A stretch of DNA of 64,000 nt from Caballeronia sordidicola (GCF_001544455.2 NZ_FCOC02000017.1:62001-126000), one strand, 5' to 3'; shown: positions 46,952 through 56,184, numbered from the stretch's first letter. Numbers and translations are program-made. Notes: a model not told the origin generated them from the letters alone.

Positions 46952-47051
46952 GTCGTTCCTTCTCTGCGACGCAGTGTCGCGGGTTGAGCGGAAAGACCCA
47001 GTCTAGCAAAGCCAAATTTCACACTGAGCGCGCCGTTGCCGGCGTTTTCGA

Positions 47052-47693
47052 TCAACGTCCATACGTGACGACGAGTTGCGCGCTGCTGAGGGTGGTCGCG
47101 CGGATTTCGTGCTCGAACATCAGTGCCGGGTTGCTTTGGCGCAGACGCAAGTCGCTGCTGTTGAGCGCGTAGACCGTGATGATGTACCTGTGGGGCTTGC
47201 CCTGCGGTGGGCATGGGCCCGCATAGCCGTCGATGTCGAAGTCATTGCGCGACTCGACTGCGCCCATCTTGCGCAAGAAGCCCGAGGCGCTCGCGTTGGA
47301 CGGCAGCTTTGCCACGCTCGCCGGGATTCCAGCGACCGCCCAGTGCCACCAGCCGCGGCCGGGCGCGTCCGGATCGAAGATTGTCACCGCGAAACTTTGC
47401 GTGTTGGCGGGCGCGTTGTGCCACGAAAGTTGAGGGGAGCGATTGCCGCCCTTGCAATCGTTTTGATTGAAAACAAGGGAAAGCGGCGCACGCTGATCTG
47501 CAACGACGTCGGTGCTTGTCAACGTAAATGGAACGGATGCAACAACTTCGGCGACTGCGCCCGGCGCATTTGATACCATCGCGGCGCAGAAAAATGGAAC
47601 CAGCAACGAGCGGCGGGAGATTCGGAAGCGAAAAACGCGGCAGCCAACAACACGGTACACAGCACAAACCACAAGCCCGGTCCCCAAGCGCAT
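47052..47693 (-). CDS. YbhB/YbcL-type PEBP-like protein
   Basis: A 213-residue protein of the phosphatidylethanolamine-binding (Raf kinase inhibitor-like) family. The ligand-site motifs D-P-D-A-P-G-R-G-W-W-H-W (about 108-119) and G-P-C-P-P-Q-G-K-P-H-R-Y (about 160-171) are present. An N-terminal hydrophobic region with R-R-S-L-L-V-P-F-F ending near A-V-A-E (about 49) suggests export. AGGAG lies 10 bases before the ATG at 47693; an internal Met at 47579 is less likely. It is divergent from the RcsB-like regulator. Confidence 0.82.
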   Translation of the reverse strand: MRLGTGLVVCAVYRVVGCRVFRFRISRRSLLVPFFCAAMVSNAPGAVAEVVASVPFTLTSTDVVADQRAPLSLVFNQNDCKGGNRSPQLSWHNAPANTQSFAVTIFDPDAPGRGWWHWAVAGIPASVAKLPSNASASGFLRKMGAVESRNDFDIDGYAGPCPPQGKPHRYIITVYALNSSDLRLRQSNPALMFEHEIRATTLSSAQLVVTYGR

Positions 47694-47928
47694 GGTGCGA
47701 GTTCTCCTGTCTCGGGCGCAGCCAGAACTGGCGTTTCACCCACTGTAACGATGTATTTTGTCTCAGAAATAGGCTTAATGCTGGATTCAAGTTTAACATT
47801 GCGCGAAAGGACAAAATTTTTCAAATGTTAGGCACACTACTCTGCAACGGGCATCCAGTAGACTCGGGTTTGACTGGGATTCTGATCTCAAGTCTGAAGG
47901 GATTCTGTAATAAGCGAGAGCACATGCC

Positions 47929-47934
47929 TATAAT
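47929..47934 (+). promoter_or_regulatory. consensus -10 box upstream of the RcsB-like regulator
   Basis: TATAAT at 47929-47934, about 40 bases before the regulator start at 47974. No good -35 is visible at 16-18 bp, so the promoter may need an activator or be an extended form. It sits in a C-C-T-A-T-A-A context like the adhesin promoter region. Confidence 0.4.
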
Positions 47935-47973
47935 GCGCAAGGGGTTTATCCATTTACGAGCGAGGGGTAAATA

Positions 47974-48681
47974 ATGGGTCAACGGATAAAAGTCATTATC
48001 GCCGATGACCATCCTGTTATTCTGTTTGGCGCTGCGCAGGCATTGCTGAAATTTCCCGAAATCGAGGTGATTGGACAGGCACGTCAATCCACGGAACTGA
48101 TTCAGCTTCTGCAAAAGTCGCCATGCGATGTGGTGGTGTCGGATCTCGCCATGCCGGGCGGGCAGTACGGTGACGGCATGCCGCTCCTGGGTTATGTTGG
48201 ACGGCAGTTTCCGAATGTACGCATTGTCGTATTGACCATGCTTGAAAACCCGGCGCTGCTCAAACGCTTGCGCGAAGTGGGCGTGACAGCAGTGATCAAC
48301 AAGTCTGATGACCTGAGTCACATCGGTCTTGCAATCGTGCATGTGATGCGTGGCCAGGAATACATCGGGCCGTCGGTTCGGATCGCACTTGACAGCATGG
48401 GCTTGTCCGCAAGCGGCCAGCAACGCGACGTGGTGTTATCCAAACGCGAACTGGAAGTTGTGCGCTTATTTGTATCCGGCATGACAATTACCGAAATAGC
48501 CGCCCAATTGAAGCGAAGCATAAAAACAATCAGTACGCAGAAAAATACCGCCATGCGAAAACTTGGTATTGAAAGGGACTCTGAATTGTTTCAATATGCT
48601 CAAAGCAATGGATTACTCAATCTATCAGCATACGTAGGCGACGGAAATCTGGATGACGCCTTCCCGGTAGATAGTGAATAA
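47974..48681 (+). CDS. RcsB-like response regulator (NarL/FixJ type)
   Basis: A 235-residue two-domain regulator. The receiver domain (about 5-125) has Asp11/Asp12, phosphoacceptor Asp57 in S-D-L-A-M-P-G-G-Q-Y-G-D-G, and V-I-I-A-D-D-H-P at the start, closely paralleling E. coli RcsB. The C-terminal LuxR-type helix-turn-helix (about 150-215) contains E-I-A-x2-L-x-R-S-I-K-T-I-S-x-Q-K, essentially the RcsB recognition helix. No RcsC/RcsD-type kinase is nearby, so it is an orphan here. GAGGGG precedes the ATG and a terminator follows. Likely targets are the adhesin and NlpC/P60 promoters 4-8 kb downstream, which carry RcsAB-box-like sites. Confidence 0.88.
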   Translation: MGQRIKVIIADDHPVILFGAAQALLKFPEIEVIGQARQSTELIQLLQKSPCDVVVSDLAMPGGQYGDGMPLLGYVGRQFPNVRIVVLTMLENPALLKRLREVGVTAVINKSDDLSHIGLAIVHVMRGQEYIGPSVRIALDSMGLSASGQQRDVVLSKRELEVVRLFVSGMTITEIAAQLKRSIKTISTQKNTAMRKLGIERDSELFQYAQSNGLLNLSAYVGDGNLDDAFPVDSE

Positions 48682-49215
48682 GAATTAAATTTAATTAAAA
48701 AATGAATCCGCTTGTTGACAAAACAGGCGGATTTTTTATTTCGCTGGTAATTAAAAAATCATTGATTATTTCGCCGATGCTGTCGCGCCGCGCTGCGCCG
48801 TAAAGCACTGCGGGTGATCGCAAGAAAAGGCGCTCGGCCAAGCATTCCTATTTTGAAATTAACCGCCATGCTTCGAGACGAGGTCGCGACGGATGGGCGC
48901 AGACCGGTTTCCCGCCGTCAGCGCGCAATCCATGCGATGCGTTTAGCGGCTTATGCGCGTGTTTTGTCGAAAATGGTGCTCCGCGTCAAAATTATCTCGC
49001 GGTGTACACTATTTATCCCCCAGAAATGCTACGGCGCTTTCCATGCGTAAGGTGCTTCACCGGGCGCATCGGAGCTCGCGCCAATTCCAACAAATCCTGT
49101 TGCCAACCACGCGAGATTCAATGAGCCGCTACAAGGCGCTCGAAGCCGGCGCCACGGCTCGCGTATAGAACACATTCATCCTTTTTTCAACTTTCCCAAA
49201 CGTCTCAGGCCAATC
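48682..49215. other. intergenic region upstream of maeB
   Basis: 534 bases with the regulator's terminator at the left. The rest shows no credible gene; a 78-codon frame at 48814 lacks a ribosome binding site and family features. A GTGTACAC palindrome lies at about 49001-49008 and the stretch to 49215 is the maeB leader. I see no recognisable RNA gene. Confidence 0.5.
48705..48738 (+). terminator. rho-independent terminator
   Basis: AATCCGCTTGTT (48705-48716) pairs, with one wobble, with AACAGGCGGATT (48722-48733), followed by a T-rich run. It ends the RcsB-like regulator gene. Confidence 0.88.
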
Positions 49216-51504
49216 ATGGACGAACAACTGAAGCTCAGCGCCCTCGCGTATCACCAGTATCCGAAGCCCGGCAAGATCTCGGTCACGCCGACCAAACCGC
49301 TGTCGAACCAGCTCGATTTGTCGCTGGCTTACTCGCCAGGCGTGGCCGCGGCGTGCATGGCCATTTTCGACGAACCGCTGGACGCCCAGAAGTACACCTC
49401 GCGCGGCAACCTGGTCGGCGTGGTGACCAACGGCACCGCGGTGCTCGGTCTCGGCAACATCGGGCCGCTTGCCGCCAAGCCCGTGATGGAAGGCAAGGGC
49501 TGCCTGTTCAAGAAGTTCGCGGGTATCGACGTGTTCGATATCGAACTGGCTGAAACCGATCCGGACAAACTCGTCGATGCGATCGCGATGCTCGAACCCA
49601 CGCTCGGCGGCATCAACCTGGAAGACATCAAGGCGCCGGAATGCTTCTACATTGAGAAGAAGCTGCGCGAGCGCATGAAGATTCCGGTCTTCCATGACGA
49701 CCAGCACGGCACGGCCATCATTGCATCGGCGGCGATTCTCAACGGCCTCAAGGTGGTCGGCAAGAAGCTCGACGAAGTGAAGCTCGTGTGTTCGGGCGCG
49801 GGTGCGGCGGCGATCGCCTGTCTCGATCTGCTCGTTCACCTCGGACTCAAAAAGTCGAACATCCTCGTTTGCGACTCGAAAGGCGTGATCTACGAAGGAC
49901 GCGGCAACCTTGATCCATCGAAGGAACGCTACGCTGCCAACACGACGAACCGCACGCTTGCGGACGCCATCGACCAAGCCGACGTGTTCCTCGGCTGCTC
50001 GAGCGCAGGCGTCCTGAAGCCGGAAATGGTTAAGGTCATGGGCACCCAGCCGCTGATTCTCGCGCTCGCCAATCCGGAACCGGAAATCCGCCCGGAAGAA
50101 GCGAAGAAGGTGCGCCCGGACGCGATCATCGCGACTGGCCGTTCGGACTATCCGAATCAGGTCAACAACGTGTTGTGCTTTCCGTTCATCTTCCGTGGCG
50201 CGTTGGATGTTGGCGCGACCACCATCACCGAGGAGATGAAGCTCGCGTGCGTGCGCGCGATTGCGGAACTGGCCGAAGAGACAGATCAAGGCGACGAAGT
50301 CGCCAAGGCGTACGAAGGCCATTCGCTCGAATTCGGTCCGGATTATTTGATCCCGAAGCCGTTCGACCCGCGTCTGATCATCAAGATCGCGCCGGCCGTG
50401 GCGCAAGCCGCGATGGACTCGGGCGTGGCCACGCGTCCCATTCAAGATATGGACGCGTATCGGGAAGAACTGGGCACGACGGTTTATAGAACGGGCATGG
50501 TGATGCGGCCGGTGTTCGCCGCCGCAAAAGCTGCGCCGGCGCGCATTGTGTTTGCCGAAGGCGAGGACGAGCGCGTGCTGCGCGCCGCGCAATTCGTGCT
50601 GCTCGAGAAGATTGCGAAGCCGATTATTATCGGGCGGCCTGCAGTAGTGGAAATGCGGCTGCAGAAGATGGGTTCGAAGTTGAAGCCTGGCACGGACTTC
50701 GAGATCGTGAATCCGGAGGACGATCCGCGCTACCAGAAGTGCTGGCAGGAATATCACAACATTGCCGCGCGCGAAGGCGTGACGCCGGACAGTGCAAAGG
50801 CCGCGCTGCGCAAGTTCAATACGTTGATTGGCGCAATCCTGGTGCGTCTCGGCGACGCCGACGGCATGATCTGCGGCATGATCGACACGTATCACGACCA
50901 TCTTAAATTTATCGAGCAAGTGCTGGGCAAGGCAGACGGCGTGCAAAACTTCGCCGCGATGAATTTGCTGATGCTGCAAAAGCGCAACCTCTTTATCAGC
51001 GATACCTACGTCAACGAGATCCCGACTCCCGAGCAACTCGCCGATATGACCATTCTGGCGGCGCGCGAAATCGAGAAGTTCGGGATTGTGCCGAAGGTCG
51101 CGCTGTTGTCGAACTCGAACTTTGGCAGCGTGCCAACGGCTTCATCGAAGCGCATGGCCGAGGCTCGCCGGCTGATTGTCGAGCGTGCGCCGGACCTGGA
51201 AGTGGATGGTGAAATGCACGGCGATGCTGCGTTGTCGGAAGTGGTGCGTAAAGCGGCAATGCCGGCTTCGACGCTGACCGGCGAGGCGAATCTGCTGATC
51301 ATGCCAAACGTGGAAGCCGCGAACATCACGTACAACCTGCTCAAGATGGTGAGCGGCGAAGGCGTGACCGTCGGGCCGTTCCTGCTTGGCGCGGACAAGC
51401 CGGTGCACATTCTCACGCCGGCCGCGACCGTGCGGCGGATCATCAATATGACGGCGGTGGCGTCGGCCAATGCGCGGGTGACGGCGGGTGGCAACGAGGG
51501 GTAA
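49216..51504 (+). CDS. maeB: NADP-dependent malic enzyme with C-terminal phosphotransacetylase-like domain
   Basis: A 762-residue MaeB-type enzyme that decarboxylates malate to pyruvate with NADP. The malic enzyme core covers about 1-425: L-A-Y-S-P-G-V-A near 36, catalytic F-H-D-D-Q-H-G-T near 158, and the nucleotide-binding G-A-G-A-A-A near 195. The C-terminal phosphate acetyltransferase-like domain (about 430-755) is thought to be regulatory (acetyl-CoA) and not catalytic. Length matches the large bacterial type. An AGG lies upstream of the ATG. Confidence 0.93.
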   Translation: MDEQLKLSALAYHQYPKPGKISVTPTKPLSNQLDLSLAYSPGVAAACMAIFDEPLDAQKYTSRGNLVGVVTNGTAVLGLGNIGPLAAKPVMEGKGCLFKKFAGIDVFDIELAETDPDKLVDAIAMLEPTLGGINLEDIKAPECFYIEKKLRERMKIPVFHDDQHGTAIIASAAILNGLKVVGKKLDEVKLVCSGAGAAAIACLDLLVHLGLKKSNILVCDSKGVIYEGRGNLDPSKERYAANTTNRTLADAIDQADVFLGCSSAGVLKPEMVKVMGTQPLILALANPEPEIRPEEAKKVRPDAIIATGRSDYPNQVNNVLCFPFIFRGALDVGATTITEEMKLACVRAIAELAEETDQGDEVAKAYEGHSLEFGPDYLIPKPFDPRLIIKIAPAVAQAAMDSGVATRPIQDMDAYREELGTTVYRTGMVMRPVFAAAKAAPARIVFAEGEDERVLRAAQFVLLEKIAKPIIIGRPAVVEMRLQKMGSKLKPGTDFEIVNPEDDPRYQKCWQEYHNIAAREGVTPDSAKAALRKFNTLIGAILVRLGDADGMICGMIDTYHDHLKFIEQVLGKADGVQNFAAMNLLMLQKRNLFISDTYVNEIPTPEQLADMTILAAREIEKFGIVPKVALLSNSNFGSVPTASSKRMAEARRLIVERAPDLEVDGEMHGDAALSEVVRKAAMPASTLTGEANLLIMPNVEAANITYNLLKMVSGEGVTVGPFLLGADKPVHILTPAATVRRIINMTAVASANARVTAGGNEG

Positions 51505-51586
51505 GCGTTGTTGGTGACACCTTATGGCCATAAGCGCCCATGTGTACATGTAGGCTATGAGCTCTGAATTTTGAGTGTTCATGAAG

Positions 51587-51630
51587 AAGCGAAAAGGCGA
51601 TCCGGATGTTCGGATCGCCTTTTTCGCTTT
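51587..51630 (+). terminator. rho-independent terminator after maeB
   Basis: An 18-bp stem (51587-51604 with 51611-51629, one bulged base, core AAGGCGATCCG) with a 6-nt loop and T-runs within and after the right arm. Confidence 0.88.
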
Positions 51631-51812
51631 TGTAACGGGACGAGGTAAGCGTTGCACGAAGCGTGACCGATTTATTGTTAAGGAAAACTGAAAACTTTGT
51701 GTCTCTCGCCTCTTCTTTCCTCGTCATTTTTGGCATTGACAACTGGCAAGCGCTTTCAAGTTCGCATATAAGACTTGCAACAACGCATCGTTTCAATATT
51801 CGAAACGTGTAT

Positions 51813-51855
51813 TAAGAGCGCGCCTATAAAAATCATCGACTTGTCCCAATAAACT
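51813..51855 (+). promoter_or_regulatory. candidate adhesin promoter with RcsAB-box-like element
   Basis: TAAGAGCGCGCCTA (51813-51826) matches the enterobacterial RcsAB box TAAGAATATTCCTA at 9 of 14 positions, including the whole outer TAAGA and CCTA. It directly abuts a non-consensus -35 position (TAAAAA, 51827-51832), then 17 bp, then TAAACT (51850-51855) as a possible -10. The same layout recurs at 56142-56184. Box and promoter are read from sequence; the regulator assignment is inference. Confidence 0.5.
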
Positions 51856-52060
51856 GGATTCTGAAGCGAGTGATGAACAGGCCTGCCTGATCCGATTCAT
51901 CGATTCATTACCCGCCCCACCTAAAGCCGATTAAAAATCCCCGAAGCAGGATAACTCGGTGCCGGTGAAACCTCACTGTATTTAACGCTGATTCGGGCGA
52001 TGCCACGAATCGATCGCTCGTGTGCAGGCACAGCATAAACTTTGGAATCCGAAATTTATT

Positions 52061-55000
52061 ATGAACAAGTCATTTAAATCAGTTTTGAACCGCTCTACGG
52101 GTACTTATGTGGCTGCGAGCGAAAACGTCAAGTCTAGTGGGAAACCGGCTAAGAGCAAGCTCGCCATGAAGGTGGCGTCGGCTTCGCTGGCTGTGAGCGC
52201 ATCGATTGCAATGTTGTCGTCGGGGCATGCGGTGGCGGATGAGAGCGTGCCAGCGAGTGAACAACAGGCGACCATGCCAGACGATGCTACTCGCTCGAAT
52301 TTGACATTGGAGGATGCGGCAACCACGCTGCCTGATGACAGTTCCTCGGCCGCGACTGCTGGAACGGGCAGGAGGCTTCTGGGTTCGTCAATGTTGGGTT
52401 CGCAACTGCTTGGCGCGACGCCGACTGGCGGATCTGTCCTTTACGATGATTCAACGAACAATACCATCACGCTGGTGGGCACCGCGGGTACAAGATTGTC
52501 CAATGTCGCCGCTGGCGTTATATCTGCGACGAGCACGGACGCCGTGAACGGGTCGCAGTTGTATCCTTTCTCGCAAAAGCTTCAAGATGTGAGCTTTGCG
52601 GTTCAAGCTGTAGGAAGCAGCACTTCCGCAAGTGGCCTTACGATGGATAGCGCAGCTACTGCAACAGGGGGAAATTCCATTGCTATTGGGGGAGGTTCAC
52701 TTGCCACTCTAGGGGATGCTACTGCAATTGGAGGGGGGGCATATGGCTCCAACCAGGCGACAGCACTAGGCAGTGGTGCAAATGCTGGCGCGCCCGGCGC
52801 TACGTCGATTGGGTACGGAAGTTCCTTCGGAACCGTCGGCACCTATTCCAGTTCATTGGGTTGGATGGCAAGGGCCCAAGCTGCTAATTCGTCTGCGTTG
52901 GGCGCTACATCGACCGCGTCGGCGACCAGATCGGTCGCGCTCGGGTACGGTTCCGTCGCAAATGTCGCGAATACGGTTTCGGTCGGTACAACAAGCGCGA
53001 CGCGCAAGATTGTGAATGTTACCGCGGGCGATATCTCGTCTTCGACCAGCACGGATGTCGTGAATGGCTCGCAGTTGTACGCGACGAATCAAAACGTGGA
53101 TGCAAACACGACTGCCATTGCCGCAAATACGAGCGACCTCGCGACCAACACAAGCAATATCAGCACGCTAAGCACACAAATTGCCGATGCAGTGAAGTAC
53201 GACAGCACAGCGCACGACACGATCACGCTTGGCGGCACGGGCGGTACGAAGATCACGAACGTAGCAGCGGGTGACATCTCGTCGGCAACTAGCACGGACG
53301 CGGTGAACGGTGCGCAGTTGTATGCGACGAATCAAAACGTAGCTGCGAACACGACTGCCATTGCCACCAACGCGAGCGACATTGCACAAAACACGACCGA
53401 TATCAGCACCATCAACACGCAGGTCGGCACGCTGAACACGCAAATTGCCGGCGCAGTGAAATACGATGGCACAGCACACGATACGATCACGCTTGGCGGC
53501 ACGGCCGGCACGAAGATCACGAACGTGGCAGCGGGCGATATCTCGTCGGCGACCAGCACGGACGCGGTGAACGGCTCGCAGTTGTACGCGACGAATCAAA
53601 ACGTAGCTGCAAACGCGACTGCCATCGCTGCCAACACGAGCGACATTGCGACCAACGCAGCGGCTATCGCCACTAACACAACCGATATCGCGCAGAACAC
53701 GAGCGACATCGGCACCATCAATACGCAAGTCGGCACGCTGAACACGCAAGTTGCCAATGCGGTGAAATACGACGACGCAACTCACGACACGATCACGCTT
53801 GCTGGCACGGCCGGCACGAAGATCACGAACGTAGCAGCGGGCGATATTTCATCGGCTACCAGCACGGATGCGGTGAACGGCTCGCAGTTGTACGCGACGA
53901 ATCAGAACGTGGCCGCAAACACGACTGCCATTGCCACCAACACGAGAGACATTGCGACCAACACCACGGCTATTGCCACCAATGCGAGTAATATCGCCAC
54001 CAACACAGCCGATATCGCACAAAACACGAGCGACATCAGCACCATCAATACGCAAGTTGGCACGCTGAGCACGCAAATTGCCGATGCAGTGAAGTACGAC
54101 GGCACAGCGCACGACACAATCACCCTTGCCGGCACGGCCGGCACGAAGATCGCCAACGTAGCAGCGGGTGATATCTCATCGGCAACCAGCACGGATGCAG
54201 TGAACGGGTCGCAGTTGTACGCGACGAATCAGAACGTGGCCGCAAACGCAACTGCCATTGCCGCCAACACGACTGCCATTGCCACGAACACCAGCAATAT
54301 CAGCACGCTGAACACGCAAATGGCCGATGCCGTCAAATACGACGACACCGAACACGGCTCGATGACGCTCGGCGGTTCGGCTGGCACGGTGATCAAGAAC
54401 GTGGCTGCCGCCCAGATGACTGCGGACAGCACCGAAGCCGTGAATGGTTCGCAATTGTTCGCCGTGCAGCAAAGTGTCAGTGATCAAAGCGCCGCTATCG
54501 CGGACTCGGTCCGCTACGATTCGAGCAGCCACGACAAGATCACGCTTGGCGCTTCGGGAACTCCCGTGGTGCTGACGAACGTGAAGGCAGGGGATGTATC
54601 GGCGAGCAGTCTCGACGCCGTGAACGGTTCGCAGTTGTACGCGGTCACACAGGACGTTGCGCAAAACACCACGGACATTGCTGGCCTGACTGCTTCCATG
54701 AACGATCTGAGCGGCGGTACAACCGGCCTGGTACGTCAGGACGCAACTACCCTGGCGTTGAGCGTCGGCGCCACCACGGGCGGCAGCACAGTCAGCTTTG
54801 CGGGTCTTGACGGCGCACGCGTCCTCAGTGGCGTGGCAAACGGCGCGGTCAACAGCGCCAGTTCGGAAGCGATCAACGGCTCGCAATTGTTCCACGCATC
54901 AGCAAGGACCGCGGCAGCCCTCGGCGGAGGCGCCAGTGTGGATGCCAACGGCGGCGTAACGGCCCCTTCGTACACAGTGGGCGGCAAACAGGTCAGCGAC

Positions 55001-56041
55001 GTGGGCTCCGCCGTCAGCAACCTCGATGACCGTGTCACGCAAAACAGCGCGGACATAGCGAGCGTGAAAGGCGGCCTCGCCGATGTATCGAAGACTGCCG
55101 CGAATGCTGTGGCCTACGATTCAGCCGACCACAACAAGGTCACGCTTGGCGGAACGGACGCAAGCGCCGCCGTCCAGATGACCAACGTGGCTGCAGGCGA
55201 CCTTTCGGCGACGAGCACTGACGCCGTCAACGGCAGCCAGCTTGGAGCGACGAATGCACGCGTTGCGGCAACGGAATCGGCGATTGCCAACTTCGAAGCG
55301 GCGGGCGTGACAGGATTGGCGGGAACAGGGGACGGCTCGGCCGCCATGGGTACGAACTCAAACGCTTCAGGCACCAACTCGACAGCAGCCGGTGCGAATT
55401 CCAATGCCTCGGGTGACGATTCCACTGCAACGGGTGCTTACGCCACGGCTTCCGGCAACAATGCCACGGCAGCCGGCGCACATTCGAGGGCCTCGGGCGA
55501 CGGCTCCGCAGCGTTTGGCGGCAATGCAGCAGCCTCTGGAATCAATGCCATCGCGATTGGCGGCAACTCGCAGGCGTCGGGCAATGGCTCCGCGGCGCTT
55601 GGCGGCAACAGCAGTGCGACGGCCGATAACTCGGTGGCGCTGGGAGCGAACTCGGTTGCCGATGAAGCCAATACCGTGTCGGTCGGATCGGCTGGCAACG
55701 AACGCCGCGTGACAAACGTTGCGCCGGGCGTGAACGGTACGGACGCGACTAACGTGAACCAGTTGAATGCGTTGCGTAATGATGTGAATTCGAGCATGAC
55801 GTCGTTGCAACGCGCTGCGTTTGGTGGCGTCGCGGCAGCCATGGCGATGCCGAACCTGATGCCCAGTTCGCCGGGCAAAACGGTAGTCGGCGCAGGTGTA
55901 GCCAACTACAAGGGCTATAACGCGATTGCTGCCGGCGCCACGTATAGAACCGAAAACAACCGCTGGTTGGTGAACGGCGCGGTATCGGTCACGCAGGGCG
56001 GTGACACCGGCGTACGGGCGCAAGTAGGCTACGAATTCTAA
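52061..56041 (+). CDS. trimeric autotransporter adhesin (YadA/Hia-like)
   Basis: A 1326-residue surface adhesin. The N-terminal ESPR peptide (M-N-K-S-F-K-S-V, about 1-28) and hydrophobic signal (about 38-60) start at 52061; a GTG at 52022 would not give an ESPR. An N-terminal YadA-like head (about 190-315) precedes a stalk. The stalk has five modules at residues 323-783, each with a neck-like D-A-V-N-G-S-Q-L motif and 4, 5, 7, 8 and 4 coiled-coil heptads, then degenerate modules to about 1085. A second head of 14-residue repeats (about 1088-1210) and a C-terminal YadA anchor of about 75 residues ending Y-E-F follow. The anchor trimer forms the pore in the outer membrane. No strong Shine-Dalgarno is seen. 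A terminator follows. Confidence 0.93.
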   Translation: MNKSFKSVLNRSTGTYVAASENVKSSGKPAKSKLAMKVASASLAVSASIAMLSSGHAVADESVPASEQQATMPDDATRSNLTLEDAATTLPDDSSSAATAGTGRRLLGSSMLGSQLLGATPTGGSVLYDDSTNNTITLVGTAGTRLSNVAAGVISATSTDAVNGSQLYPFSQKLQDVSFAVQAVGSSTSASGLTMDSAATATGGNSIAIGGGSLATLGDATAIGGGAYGSNQATALGSGANAGAPGATSIGYGSSFGTVGTYSSSLGWMARAQAANSSALGATSTASATRSVALGYGSVANVANTVSVGTTSATRKIVNVTAGDISSSTSTDVVNGSQLYATNQNVDANTTAIAANTSDLATNTSNISTLSTQIADAVKYDSTAHDTITLGGTGGTKITNVAAGDISSATSTDAVNGAQLYATNQNVAANTTAIATNASDIAQNTTDISTINTQVGTLNTQIAGAVKYDGTAHDTITLGGTAGTKITNVAAGDISSATSTDAVNGSQLYATNQNVAANATAIAANTSDIATNAAAIATNTTDIAQNTSDIGTINTQVGTLNTQVANAVKYDDATHDTITLAGTAGTKITNVAAGDISSATSTDAVNGSQLYATNQNVAANTTAIATNTRDIATNTTAIATNASNIATNTADIAQNTSDISTINTQVGTLSTQIADAVKYDGTAHDTITLAGTAGTKIANVAAGDISSATSTDAVNGSQLYATNQNVAANATAIAANTTAIATNTSNISTLNTQMADAVKYDDTEHGSMTLGGSAGTVIKNVAAAQMTADSTEAVNGSQLFAVQQSVSDQSAAIADSVRYDSSSHDKITLGASGTPVVLTNVKAGDVSASSLDAVNGSQLYAVTQDVAQNTTDIAGLTASMNDLSGGTTGLVRQDATTLALSVGATTGGSTVSFAGLDGARVLSGVANGAVNSASSEAINGSQLFHASARTAAALGGGASVDANGGVTAPSYTVGGKQVSDVGSAVSNLDDRVTQNSADIASVKGGLADVSKTAANAVAYDSADHNKVTLGGTDASAAVQMTNVAAGDLSATSTDAVNGSQLGATNARVAATESAIANFEAAGVTGLAGTGDGSAAMGTNSNASGTNSTAAGANSNASGDDSTATGAYATASGNNATAAGAHSRASGDGSAAFGGNAAASGINAIAIGGNSQASGNGSAALGGNSSATADNSVALGANSVADEANTVSVGSAGNERRVTNVAPGVNGTDATNVNQLNALRNDVNSSMTSLQRAAFGGVAAAMAMPNLMPSSPGKTVVGAGVANYKGYNAIAAGATYRTENNRWLVNGAVSVTQGGDTGVRAQVGYEF
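53027..54409 (+). repeat. five in-frame stalk modules of the adhesin, differing by whole heptads
   Basis: Modules start at 53027, 53270, 53534, 53840 and 54167 with lengths 243, 264, 306, 327 and 243 bases. Each codes for a near-constant 24-residue block (G-D-I-S-S-x-T-S-T-D to Q-N-V), then 4, 5, 7, 8 or 4 heptads of the form A-x-N-T-x-x-I, then a near-constant 29-residue block ending T-x-V-A-A. Length differences are all multiples of 21 bases. DNA identity between modules is high, so recombination can shorten or lengthen the stalk. Confidence 0.92.
55322..55690 (+). repeat. second YadA-type head repeats near the membrane anchor
   Basis: A run of about 14-residue units with the S-x-A-x-G-x-x-S/A pattern (for example G-S-A-A-M-G-T-N-S-N-A-S-G) that fold as left-handed beta-roll heads in YadA-like proteins. 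Here it follows the stalk and directly precedes the neck and C-terminal anchor, unlike simple lollipop adhesins. Confidence 0.85.
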
Positions 56042-56065
56042 AGTCCGCTGTTGCATGAAGTGAAC

Positions 56066-56099
56066 GGGGTAATTCCGACTTGGGAATTACCCCTTTTTT
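56066..56099 (+). terminator. rho-independent terminator after the adhesin
   Basis: GGGGTAATTCC (56066-56076) pairs with GGAATTACCCC (56083-56093), 6-nt loop, then TTTTTT. Confidence 0.93.
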
Positions 56100-56141
56100 C
56101 TGACAGCACTTCAAATCTGTATGTCATACGGGACTTTGCTT

Positions 56142-56184
56142 TAAGAGTAGACCTATCAATATTCCCGTTAAGTCCGAATAGAAT
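56142..56184 (+). promoter_or_regulatory. candidate promoter with RcsAB-box-like element, second copy
   Basis: TAAGAGTAGACCTA (56142-56155) matches TAAGAATATTCCTA at 11 of 14 positions. It abuts a poor -35 position (TCAATA, 56156-56161), then 17 bp, then TAGAAT (56179-56184). This is the same geometry as upstream of the adhesin, and resembles RcsB-activated promoters in enterobacteria where the box touches the -35. It would drive the short ESPR-like ORF and the NlpC/P60 gene. Confidence 0.55.

Larger units (their letters stand above)
51505..52060. other. intergenic region upstream of the adhesin
   Basis: 556 bases, clearly lower in GC than the flanks. It holds the maeB terminator at 51587-51630 and the adhesin promoter region with the RcsAB-box-like element at 51813-51826, followed by a leader of about 190 bases. 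The leader segment 51812-51870 is duplicated upstream of the NlpC/P60 locus at 56141-56199. No gene is seen. Confidence 0.6.

Noticed and set aside
48814-49050. 78-codon frame upstream of maeB
   Set aside because: No ribosome binding site, mixed composition and no domain; treated as leader sequence.
49129-51036. 635-codon minus-strand ORF opposite maeB
   Set aside because: Full antisense overlap with a highly conserved enzyme gene, with Arg/His/Asp-biased composition typical of shadow frames.
51736-51772. TTGACA with TATAAG as a sigma-70 promoter for the adhesin
   Set aside because: The spacing is about 25 bp, too long for a normal promoter; the box-adjacent promoter at 51827-51855 fits better.
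53168-54895. Long minus-strand ORFs opposite the adhesin stalk
   Set aside because: They mirror the repetitive stalk codons and have no ribosome binding site; they are shadows of the repeats.
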